Source: Chromera velia (taxonomy: Eukaryota; Sar; Chromeraceae). From it: a stretch of DNA of 13,895 nucleotides. The first letter of the stretch is position 1, and every line of letters starts with the position of its first letter. A program made the translations under genes and the position numbers. The stretch spans positions 1-13,895 of the forward strand of contig JAHBMJ010003026.1 in NCBI GenBank assembly GCA_018398765.1. The letters are read 5' to 3'. This document shows, piece after piece, positions 1-8,960 of this stretch. The notes under the pieces are model-generated. The model saw only the letters and a list, made by a program, of their open reading frames with translations, searched no databases and was not told the DNA's origin.

Positions 1-3000
1 TGAGGGGGTGGTGGTTTGTGCAGATGGGATGATGAGGGTGGTTGTGGGGGAGGAGGGGGTGGGGGTACGTTTGTTGGGGGAGCGCTAAGGGCCCAGAAGT
101 CATCAACAAAGGGAGCAAGAGGGGAGGCTGCACCTGGTGCACGTGCAGTCTCTTGGGTGCTGCTGGAGGTGGTTTGTGAGATGGGCGCGGAAGTGGAGGA
201 GGGTGATGGGAGATTGCCGGAGAGAAGGTCGAGGTCGGCTGAAGAGAAGTGAACGGAGGGACTTGAAGGGTCTGTGTCTCTCTTGTCCCCTGATGGCTCA
301 TCGGGACTCTGGGCATACCATATCGAGTCCTCTTCTTCAATCGAGTCATCTCCCCAACCGCCTTGGTCTCCTTCCTTTCCCCTCGCCTCCTTCTCCTTCC
401 CTGAACTTTCATCCAGATCTTCATCATCATCGGAACCGATGTCAAATAAGGCAACTCCTTGCGGACATTTCGTCTTTTCTTGCTCTCCATCTTCCCCCAT
501 ACTGCATGTGACACTCACTGCAGCTGCAGCAGCGCGACGAGACCTCTTGCACATGATCACCATATCGTCATTCTTTGCCTGTGCTTTCGTGTCTTCTCCA
601 CTTCCTTCACACTCAGCAACAGAAGGCACCGAAGGGGAGCTGTGGGGGCTCACAGACTTTTCGGCTGACACGCTGCAGTGCTGTGGTGCTACGGGCTTCT
701 GTCCGTTTCCTCCGCTTGCCTTGATGGAGCGGGTCTCCGTCTCTTGGACAAAGCGGGGGGGGGAAGGGGAGTGGACAAGGCGTGCCTGTTGGTGTGCAGG
801 GAGAAGCAGATGGTTCAAGTAACGGGCAAAACTTGCAGAGCCCAAAGCCATCATAGAGGAAGAAGAAGGGGCAGGCGAGTGGCCTCCTTTCTTCTCGACC
901 TGCTTTTCGCCTTTGTTTGCCTTGCTCTGACTATCTTTTTCCTCTGCTGTCTCATTCAAAGACCCAGCAGGCGGACGGCATGCCCGATCTGCCTTTGACC
1001 CTTCCTCACGAATCTCCGGATCCGCTTCGACGAATCTGTCAAGGGAAGCCCAACTGCCTCCTGGGGGAACGCCCAGACGGGCAGAGCGTGTGCTTTGTCC
1101 TTTCTTCTCGTCCTTCCCGGAAGTTGGAGAGGGGGAAGGGGACTTGGAGAAGGCGTTGGGATTGCTGGGGGGGGAAGGGGGGGGCGGGAATATGCCTCTG
1201 GTTCTTCCTGTTGAGGGGGAAGAGGAACACGCGGTGTTGGGTGTGTCTGAGGCTGACACGGTTCGTGCTGTACTCCCCCCCCCTGTCAGTCTCATAAAGC
1301 GCGCCTTTGCGGAGGAATCCACAACAGCAGTACTCTCTTTCTCGTGTAAAGGCAGACAAGAGCCCTTCTTCTCTTCTCTCTCAGAAGGCCAGAGGTCACA
1401 GTGACCACTCGAGGAGACCTGATGATCCTTTGTGGGGATAAGAGAGGAGGAGGAAGTTGAGACTGTTCGTTGTGGAGACGAAGAAGGCGGCTGATGAGAT
1501 CTGCTTGAGCTCTCTCTGTTGACGATGGAGGGAGGCATCGAGAGACGGACGGATGAGGGACGAGACAGGAGATGGGCAGGGAGGGGATATGAATGCGCAG
1601 GGGTTGAAGACGCAGGAGATTCGGCCGGGGGGGGTGAGGATTCGGCGGGACTCGTGCGTGGGAGGGTGGCTTGTCGATTTTCTCTTTCGACCACTGCGGT
1701 CCCAGAAGGCGTTTGTTCGGACTTTTCGTGTGCCGAAGAGGCCGGAGACAGGTCAGGGAGGGGGAAGGAGAAGTCCCCCGAGAGGAGGTCCAGTAGGGCC
1801 CCGGCATCTGCTGAGGACCCCGGCAGATCGGGTAGAGGCGCCTGGGGGGTGGAAGAGGAAGCAAGGTCGGGAGACTGGAGGGCCGATTGACTGAATGGCT
1901 CTGGGGGGGGGCATGGAGGGGCACTGCTTCCATCTGGGTGTGAGTTCTGTTGCTCTCCCTGTAACAAACCATTGAAAGAGCCGTCTGGCCTCTCTGCTGT
2001 GTCGGGGGGATCTTCGGGTTCCGTGATTTGAATTTCGACGGCAAATTCCGTCTTCGGGGACAGACTCTCGTTGTCGTTCTCTTCCTTTCCTTCCCCTTCT
2101 CCTCCCGACTCGATGAAGGAATCTCGGAGGGAAATTGAAGGAATGGAAGGGGGCAGAAAGGGAAGAGCTGCCACCCCCTCTGTCTCCCTAGACTGAGCCG
2201 TGCCGAGCAAATCCGTCCGAGGTTCCCTCTGTATGTACGACGAATCGTCAATGGAACCATCTGAGCAAGGAAGACAAAAGAAAACGAGAGCACGTGTAAG
2301 TAAGAATGAGGGAGCGATCCAGCGTCATGGAAAAAGCACGAACTTCGAATTTGAAGAAGATGCAAATCGGAAAAAGGAGACCGAAAAAACCCTTTGTTGA
2401 AGAGACGAACATACCAAAGTCGACAGAAAGAGAGAATGAAGGATGGGGATCCACGTCAACAGGCCCACTCACCACCATCATCATCTGCCTTGTTCTGCTG
2501 TTTCGTCATCAAGGACAGCAGCATTTGGGACCCCTCCACCTGTTCCTCTTCTTTCATTTCTTCCGATTCGTCACCGCCGTACGCTCCAGAAGACTTAGGA
2601 GAAGAAGAAGACGAGGCCAAATTGGCATCCACAAACTCCCTCAGGGCTCCCCCTCCTGGTCCGGACTCCTGAAGGACATCTCCCCAAAATTCAAACAGAC
2701 GACTCGGAGACCTGTCTGCCGCTCCCGCTCCCTCTTCCTCCTCTGAGCACTTTTCCTCTTCTTCCTTCTCCCTGCCCCCTTCAACACAAGGTGGAGGGCA
2801 GGGCGCTTCAGGAATCTGAAGATCTGCAAGCACCAACGAATCAAGGGAGAAGAGTCTCTGTCTGTGGAAGGAAATCGAAGTCGTGTTATTAAGAGAGAGA
2901 CGCCAAGGGAAGAAGCAAAATGAAAGACAGTTGAACGACTGCAAGAGTCAGAGAACAGAAGCGTCAGCTTTTTTTAGCGACAGCTCTGTGAGGGCTGTGG

Positions 3001-3802
3001 TCGCCTTCCGTACTGACGAGCCAACGGACCAACCAGGGTTCTGGGCATTGAAAACAGGTCCATCGACTCCTTCCCTGCAAGTAGCGGAAGCGGAACAGAA
3101 AGTGGGTTGGTTCACACGGTCAAAGATCAGGACAGAGGAGGGATGTCACCAAACAAGGCCGAACGCAAAGACGAGACGAAGAAAACAGGGGATAAGGGAA
3201 GGTGCCAGGCGAGGAAACGAGGAAGGCAGGCTGCAGAAAAGGAGACGGCATCTAGAAGTTCTTGCTGACTCTTCGGAACTCAGAGCCCCTACTCCCTCTC
3301 CTGGTGCCCCTCCAGTGATCTGTAGATACTTTAGAGACAGACAGAAGAAGTCCCTCGAGAGCTTTGCAGACATTTTGAAAGGAATGTTCGGAATCAGCAT
3401 CAACCGAGAAGAGAACGCTCTGTACAGATCATCATTCCTCAAGACGCTGTCTGTCCGGTAGAAATAAGTTAACCGGTCTGTATCTGAGCGGATTCTCTCG
3501 AAGCATGAACAGATCTGTTTGCTCCCACAGAGGAAGGTGAGGAACTCGAGATCAGTCTCAAAGTCTGCGGTGCATTCATGAGCGATCCGAAGGAGGATCT
3601 GGTCATCCCCTGGATCAACGCGCCGTCGGAATCCATACAAAAGACACTCCCGCAGTCTCCTATTCAGTCGAGTGAGAGGGCTTCCTGGTTTCAGAGGGAG
3701 GCAGAGCTCGAGCTTCTGTTCTGCACTCAGACGCTCGAGATGCTTCACTTCCTCCCCCAGCTGACGAACGAGCGAAAAAACGGAATCCACGTGATCTGGC
3801 AT
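1..3802 (-). CDS. Probable RUN-domain protein with very long disordered tail (3 exons, 3' end outside window)
   Basis: Exons read on the minus strand are 3802-3330, 2861-2473 and 2260-1, continuing off the left edge. Phases agree at both junctions: phase 2 at AAA|GTATCT to CCACAG|A, and phase 1 at GGTG|GTGAGT to GCTCAG|AT. About 1,040 codons are visible. Translation starts at ATG 3802, with A at -3. Residues about 28-152 are helical and Cys/Leu-rich. The stretch with RSDTDRLTYFYRTDSVLRND (about 105-124), then an IPFK near 140, resembles the C-terminal half of RUN domains, which in known proteins bind or respond to Rab/Rap-type small GTPases on membranes. Exon 2 adds acidic runs (EKEEEE, SEEEE) and FEFWGDVL. 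Exon 3 is one uninterrupted frame of about 750 codons, rich in Ser, Pro, Glu and Asp, with poly-Pro near the edge and no recognisable fold. The exon structure is well supported, the RUN call is moderate, and the function is inferred only. Confidence 0.75.
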
Positions 3803-3989
3803 GGTCGATTGATTCTTGCGGCGGTGCCAAGAGGTGGCTGATGGGCCCAGAGACGAACGCCTGCTCTGACGACGATTCTCTTGGCCTAAGCCCAGTGATT
3901 GAACAGCCGCCCGTCAGCCCTTCTTTAAACACACCATATCTCTTCCACTTTCAGGGATTTCACTAACTGTCACTAGCTCCAGCAGCTTC

Positions 3990-4130
3990 CCTTTGTTTGT
4001 CATGCAGAATGCATGCAGCCCATTGCAGCCCATGCAGCGCCGACATGCGCCGCGAGGCCGCGCGCGCGCGCGCCATGCACATGCATGGGCGGCCTCGGGC
4101 GCCGGGGTCGCCGCGCGTGCACACGGGGAA
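3990..4130. promoter_or_regulatory. GC-rich, CpG-rich probable promoter block with TGCATG words
   Basis: This block lies about 190-330 bp upstream of the ATG of the minus-strand RUN-like gene. It contains TGCATGC at 4010-4016, several further CATGCA words, a 15-nt alternating CG run at 4059-4073, and a perfect 7-bp inverted repeat with a 2-nt spacer (CCATGCA at 4073-4079, TGCATGG at 4082-4088). GC content is far above the flanks. TGCATGC is a known AP2-type binding word in apicomplexans. Using that here assumes an alveolate host. No TATA box was identified. Confidence 0.45.
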
Positions 4131-5194
4131 AGGGGGAAAGAGACAGTGCGTTTTGTGAAGGAAATAGTGCAACAGTCAAGTGAAAGGTTGGGAGAGGATG
4201 TAAACCAGGCGGTAAGACAGAGAGTGGCAGATCAGTGGTGGAAAAGGATTTCGGTCGCAGTTCAGAGAGCAGCTTCTTCTACAGTACTTGCATCAGTAAA
4301 AGCAAGCCGTGGGGCCCGTGGCTTCAAAGTTACTGAAATGTTGCTGGGGAGGGAGTACTCAACATATGTTGGACTGACCGACCGAACAAATGGAGGAGAA
4401 TGAAGAAAGAAGAGGGAGAGGGGGGGGAAAGAACTACTGAAGGAAGGAAGAAATAAGGAGATCAAGAAAGAGTTAAACACAATTAAATTTTGTAGAGAAA
4501 AAGTATAAGGTTGAAAAGACCCGTTGCATAAAGAGAGAAAGAAAGGGGTAACACTGTTGAAAAGAAAAGAATTCTTTAAAATATTCAATATCAACACAAG
4601 GAATAGAAAAGGAAAGGAAAAGCAGGAGAAAGAGAGATCAGTGGAGGAAGTGTTGATCAATCACTATTTTTGTATCCAACCTTCACATCGAATCGATAGA
4701 TCACCCGAACACATCCAGCAAGGCATGGAGTGATTAAGAGTACGAGGCCCTAGGCATGCAGGGACCTCAGCACATCTCGCAGGAAGGAATTTTTATGGTA
4801 GTTCTAGGGGCAGGCATAGGGACGACGCGGGGTGCCTATGTAGAGTAACTAGGATTGACGGAAATACGAACCAAACCTATACATACCGGACCAATACACG
4901 CCTGGAGAGGCGATAAAAAATATATAGGATATTTTGTGTTCACACATGCATATATGTGGGATCATGTAGGATCTAGTTTGTCTCCCGTGGGTAACTCCAG
5001 TTTGTCCCCATCCCTGAACTGTGGGCGACTCCAGTCACGTCTAGTCTATCCCTCAGAGCAAATGCACCCACACACCCGTATCGGTCATTTTTTTAGGAGC
5101 TCTTGGCTCACTTTTTTTTCCGATCAAACTAAAAAAACCGTGAAAGTTGCAGTTCAGTGTTGCGTTGCCAAAATGGCATAAATCCAAGTGTTTG
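4131..5194. other. Intergenic stretch, no gene assigned
   Basis: A plus-strand open frame crosses 3993-4403, but its first third is made by the GC-rich promoter block and the rest has no recognisable motif. A GTAAGA donor-like site at about 4212 follows a plausible short coding-like stretch, without a matching acceptor in phase. Positions 4740-5190 hold mixed sequence with short T-runs and TGCATG-like words. I see no RNA gene here. Confidence 0.5.
4385..4660 (+). other. Purine-rich tract (G/A-biased plus strand)
   Basis: The plus strand here is dominated by A and G (AAGAAAGAAGAGGGAGAGG and similar words), with only scattered pyrimidines over about 275 bp. The complementary strand would read as polypyrimidine. 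Such tracts can adopt triplex structures or affect nucleosome placement. No coding signal accompanies it. Confidence 0.6.
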
Positions 5195-6063
5195 ATGGCA
5201 GTCAGACTCAGAAGAGATCGTTCGATTGAGAGAGAAAGAGAGTTCATGAACGAACGAAGGCAGTTCGAGTACAGAAGAAGAGATCGAGACATGACTTCCC
5301 CCCCACGTGGTACATTCTGACTACCTGAATCTGACCCAAACAGTATCTCCTTGTATCTCTCCATGCATGCTGCACAGAAAAAATCTTTTTTGTTTGTCTG
5401 CTCTCCGTATGCGCTCCTACATCTACAGTGATTCTACACTCACACCCTCATCAGGTTTGCTCCCACAAACACTCGCGATACATCGCAACACCATCAGACT
5501 CCTTGTCTGTCTTTGTCTGTCTTTTCCCTTTCTATATGTGTGGTTTTCCCTGCATCTTTGGTAGCGCTGTTCGCCTTCGTGTATATGTACGCCTACCTCC
5601 TGATTTTACTCAGTCTGACATCGCAGATAGGCGTATTCCCTAGCGTATTCCCTGTGGTCATCTCAACATGTAGGGTATGCGATCCCCGGGCAGTTCAGAA
5701 AATCTTCAGAAACGTCAGTTAAAGCTTTAAGTTGAAGAGATTCTGCCTCCTCTTCCCACGTTGGCTCTTAATTCCAATTGCTCTAATTATGTCTACTCCG
5801 TAGATACTGAATTTTTGTGCCTTCTTTCACCCTTCTGTCCAATTATATCAGAATCTCCCGACATCGAACATACGCATTGTATATCTTCACTTCTGTATGT
5901 TTGTTTTTCTCTGTATATCTTTTTGCCTCTTTGTTGTTACTTGGATGTAGGGCCCTACGCAGGAGCAGCAGAGGAACAAGAGGAGAAAGGAGGAAGGCGT
6001 ACGCAACAAGCGAAAAGCCGTAGCCGTTATGGGGTCGGACCAGGAGGGACCGGCGGTGATTGA
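5195..6063 (+). CDS. Candidate two-exon gene for a small Arg/Glu-rich protein
   Basis: Exon 1 would run 5195-5309, from an ATG and ending CGTG|GTACAT in phase 1. Exon 2 would run 5951-6063, after a pyrimidine-rich stretch ending GATGTAG and closing at TGA. The joined product is about 75 residues. The first half is charged (DRSIEREREF, EYRRRDRDMT) and the second ends SRSRYGVGPGGTGGD. The 641-bp gap is pyrimidine-rich on the plus strand, as expected of an intron. Charged RE/RS-like sequence is typical of RNA-processing proteins, but no family is recognised. Exon 1 may instead begin at an acceptor (GGCAG before 5202), making this the end of a longer gene. A second frame is also open in exon 2 up to a TAA at 6068-6070, which weakens the call. 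Confidence 0.3.
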
Positions 6064-6309
6064 TGTGTAAACACTAAAATTCTTGAGGTGCCTCTCCGCT
6101 TGTCTGCGATTTCTGTTCGTGATTTCGCTTGATGGTTGAAGCTGTACAAGAGAAGGTGATACTTGATTTCTTGTTGAGATGGCCAGTATCGTTTTGTGGG
6201 TCACGGCAGGGTTATCACTTACAGAGTATCTCCGACCTAAGAACAGATACATCCATTTCGTTTAGATTGAGTCATGCGATGCAAGGGGAGGGAGGAGTAG
6301 TCAGATAGT

Positions 6310-6380
6310 TATTAAGTCAGTGACCAGAATAGCATATCAGTCAGTCAATTAGTCAGCCAGCCAGCAAGCAAGCAAACCAG
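6310..6380. repeat. Short degenerate CAGT/CAGC-word repeat
   Basis: The sequence is built from CAGT, then CAGC and AAGC words (TCAGTCAGTCAATTAGTCAG, then CCAGCCAGCAAGCAAGCAAA). The 13-mer GTCAGCCAGCCAG at 6352-6364 is the reverse complement of CTGGCTGGCTGAC, found at 7001-7013 and 7044-7056. Confidence 0.6.
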
Positions 6381-6440
6381 GATGTCTACGAGCAAGGGAG
6401 TCATCTGTTTACGATTCTCTCAGTCAGGCCGAACAGCCAC

Positions 6441-6810
6441 CAGTCTCCCCTTGTATTCCCTTTTCACTGCAGCCCCTTCATTTCTTCTGAGTTTGTTTCC
6501 TCTTACGGCCCCTGCCCTTCCCTTTTCATTGCGGCCCCCTCGCTTTTTTTGAGTTTGTTTCCTCCTGTTGCGAGTCTTGCGGCCCCTGCCCTTCCCTTTT
6601 CATTGCGACCTCCTCGCTCCTTTCGAGTTTGTTTCCTTTTGCCGCCTCTTGCGGTCCCTGTCCTTCCCTTTTCATTGCGGCCCCCTCGCTTCTTCCGAGT
6701 TTGTCTTTTTGACTTCGGCCCCTTCGCTCCTTTCGAGTTTGTTTCCTCTTGCTGCCTCTTGTGGTCCCTGCCCTTCCCTTTCCACTGCGGCCCTCGAGCT
6801 TCATTTTGCC
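6441..6810. repeat. Degenerate tandem repeat, unit about 72 bp, about five copies
   Basis: The anchor word CCCTTTTCATTGC or a near match recurs at about 6458, 6520, 6595, 6667 and 6777. It is each time followed by GGCCCC(C)TCGCT, then GAGTTTGTTTCCT and a CTTGCGG-like word. Spacing is roughly 62, 75, 72 and 110 bp, and the last interval contains an extra partial unit. Frames stay open on both strands (Phe/Pro/Leu-rich on plus, Lys/Gln/Arg-rich on minus), as expected when a repeat lacks stops. Spacing is not consistently a multiple of three, so I do not call it coding. Confidence 0.75.
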
Positions 6811-6974
6811 ATCATTCCTTGAGTTCCACTCCCCTCTGCCGGCAGAACAGGCAAGAAGCATACCATCAGAGTGAGCCAGGCAGGCAGTATGCATTAGTCA
6901 GTAAAGTAAGCAAGCAGCCAAGTCAGCCTGTTAGGGGGGTGGGTTCATATGTCTGCGGTTGGTCAGCTGGCGGT

Positions 6975-7060
6975 AAGTGTCTGGTTGGCTGGCTGGCAGT
7001 CTGGCTGGCTGACCGGCAAGTGTCCGGTTGGCTGGCTGGCAGTCTGGCTGGCTGACTAGC
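6975..7060. repeat. 43-bp direct tandem duplication rich in GGCTGGCTG
   Basis: The copy at 6975-7017 is followed immediately by a copy at 7018-7060. They differ at three positions by eye. Each copy itself contains GGCTGGCTGG-type tetranucleotide repetition. No coding role is apparent. Confidence 0.85.
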
Positions 7061-7532
7061 AAAAGACCCGCCAGCTGGCTAGCCGTCATGAATGATCGCA
7101 TCGATGTGTTAATACATGGCCGATTTCGAATATTCTGGCAACTTAACCATATAAGTTGGTTTCTGGTTTATGTTTCTAAAAGTTTTAAAGTTGTACGGTG
7201 GATTCCTAACAGTTACTTCTTCAGGATATCAGTTGCCGCATTGTTCAGTTTGCTCATTGACAAATTAACTTCTGTCAGCTACAATTATTCCTATCGTTCG
7301 TTCTCTTTTTAACATGTACCACTGTGTTCGTTGCCTGCAGGAAGCAGAGCTCCAAGGGGCTCCCTCGCTGTGTATGATGGCTCTGGCAGGCCAGGCATGT
7401 GCCATAATGTTTCCTCCCCCTGGGTCCCCTTCCGCCCCTTCCTGGTATCCTCCCCTCCTGGCTTCCTGACATTCTCCCCCAGTGACTCGCTAGCTTTGCC
7501 TGTCGGGGAGAACGGATGGACGAGAGGAGAAG
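7061..7532. other. Unassigned stretch with one plus-strand acceptor-like site
   Basis: Positions 7100-7310 are moderately AT-rich and lack a convincing frame. At 7340 the plus strand reads TTCGTTGCCTGCAG followed by GAAGCAGAGC, a good acceptor-like context. The frame after it stays open for about 42 codons (EAELQGAPSLCMMALAGQ at its start) and stops near 7470. This could be a terminal exon of an unseen gene. No matching upstream exon was found. Confidence 0.3.
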
Positions 7533-7835
7533 ATGCCCAGGAGATCTTCAAGGCATACAACTAGGACGAATTTCAACGAGGAAACGGGCAAGTTCCATTT
7601 AGAGGCACCTCTGACTGACCAGAGCCTCCCGAGGGGGTCTGACGGGGTGATCAGCAAAGGCTCTCCAACAGCTGCATCACCTCTGACAGGACAACAGAAC
7701 TCGTCAGGCCCTTCCGTTTCCGGCACAGGTGGAGGACGCCTCCGGAAAATGGTCCAGCAGAGAACCTCAATGACTAGTGGAAAGTCCACGTCAGTAGCTA
7801 GAATTCATTGGCTGCATGACTCATGGTCAGCCTGA
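7533..7835 (+). CDS. Hypothetical Ser/Thr/Gly-rich ORF
   Basis: A 100-codon frame runs from ATG 7533 to TGA 7835. It is basic at its start (MPRRSSRHTTRT), polar through the middle (SGPSVSGTGGGRLRK), and has no membrane segment or known motif. The frame is open upstream only to a TAG at 7491, so the ATG at 7533 or a nearby acceptor are the options. It converges with the minus-strand candidate ending at 7958, leaving about 120 bp between stops, which is a reasonable arrangement. Family and function are unknown. Length and composition alone do not prove coding. Confidence 0.3.
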   Translation: MPRRSSRHTTRTNFNEETGKFHLEAPLTDQSLPRGSDGVISKGSPTAASPLTGQQNSSGPSVSGTGGGRLRKMVQQRTSMTSGKSTSVARIHWLHDSWSA

Positions 7836-7957
7836 GGGAAGCGAAAGGCTGCACCGGAAGGTCTGTATGTCCCAGTATGTACACAAAGGGGAAGTTTTCG
7901 TGTGTCATCATAGGTACTTTGCTAACCTATGTATGCGCATGCATCCTTTTCTCTCTT

Positions 7958-8811
7958 TTATGTTTGCATGCACTCCAGACGAGCACAGCCTCCCACAATC
8001 CTTTGATCGAATCCGTCAATGATTTCCTGTCGAGTTAATTTGCAACTTTGGATGAAAAACAAAAAACAAAGTCGTAACGTGTCAGCAAAATGGTCAATGG
8101 ATCCTGGAGAAAAACGATGATTCTTGATAAGAGAAAGACGGAGGCCCATCTTTACCTGGAGAAGTATGGGATGTATATTTTCAGTACCAGTCAACTTGTG
8201 ACACCGCTGAAAGGCCCTTTTCTGTCTCCTATGACGGCCGCTCTCATGCATGGGAAGGAAACTGCAGGCTACTTAGCGCCTGCAGGCAGATAATATTATA
8301 TTTGAGGGGTTTTGTTTGGAGTATGTAGGTGTCTGAAAGCCTGCATGGGGGAAGTGTGCCCATTTTATTCTTTTTGATCCTCTCTAAACTCGATCTTTGG
8401 CTCAATACGGCCCAATCGATACGATAAGAAAACAGAAAATTTCTTTGTTTTTCCCTTTCTTTTAGTGTTTGGGCAATTGAGCATTAAACTTTTTGAAAGG
8501 GAGAGAAAGAGAGAGAAAGAGCGGGGAGTGAGAAGATTGCTGTAGTGATAGCTAAAGCAAATGACTGTTACCAGATCCACGGTTGACCACTTTCTTATGA
8601 AAGTTTCTTGAATCTTCAAGTTGTCGATCTGTCTCAAGAGATATCTTAAAATCGCTTCTCGACGAACTGAAACTGATTTTTCTTCGTAAGTATCATCTGA
8701 AACTGATATCCAGTCTCTGAGTAGTCCACTCACTTGTTCCGAGGCTTCCTTGGTTAGTTCGTTTCTGTGGTGATTAATTGAAATTTCTCGATCGTACGAG
8801 TTGTTAAGAAG
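7958..8811 (-). CDS. Candidate gene of unknown function, three C-terminal exons
   Basis: Proposed minus-strand exons are 8811-8572, 8221-8156 and 8026-7958. The first is an 80-codon frame with helical, charged sequence (VRREAILRYLLRQIDNLKIQ). It ends GATCTG|GTAACA in phase 0. The second ends CTCCAG|GTAAAG in phase 0, and its acceptor is uncertain (CAG before 8221 or another CAG inside). The third starts after CGACAG in phase 0, reads EIIDGFDQRIVGG and closes at TAA. All junctions agree in phase. The 5' end is unresolved: the frame is closed by TAG at 8812-8814, which may be the acceptor CATAG, although that site lacks a pyrimidine tract. No family is recognised. A decayed gene is an alternative, because the frame upstream of the TAG also looks coding-like. 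Confidence 0.42.
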
Positions 8812-8960
8812 CTATGACTGTTGACTCAGTCGGTCTTTCTCATGTAAAGACGAAATTTAGTGTGAACTTTGGTCTTCCAGTACCACGAGTATGACATAGT
8901 TGACCTTGTGTATGCTTATTTAATGTTTGCAGAGAGCGGGCGCAAGTGAAAGAGGGGGAA

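Noticed and set aside
1292-2365. Long minus-strand ORF of 357 codons
   Set aside because: Arg/Pro/Leu-rich shadow overlapping the spliced acidic frame. It crosses the intron 2261-2472 and has no domain.
3993-4403. Plus-strand ORF of 136 codons starting in the promoter block
   Set aside because: Its first third is produced by CG/CATGCA repeats (Arg/Ala/His), and no homology or matched splice site supports it.
5887-6252. Minus-strand ORF of 121 codons with a GTAAGT donor-like site near 6222
   Set aside because: It overlaps the plus-strand candidate exon, its C-terminal half is the complement of a pyrimidine tract, and the donor leads only to a short frame.
6132-6308. Plus-strand small ORF of 58 codons (starts MVEAVQEKVILDFLLRW)
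   Set aside because: Composition looks protein-like, but length is within chance and there is no supporting context.
6549-7055. Plus-strand ORF of 168 codons over the repeats
   Set aside because: It is generated by the 72-bp and 43-bp repeats, and the repeat spacing does not preserve frame.
8365-8571. Extension of the minus-strand 8572-8811 frame downstream
   Set aside because: After the GTAACA donor the sequence becomes pyrimidine-rich, intron-like, and loses coding character.
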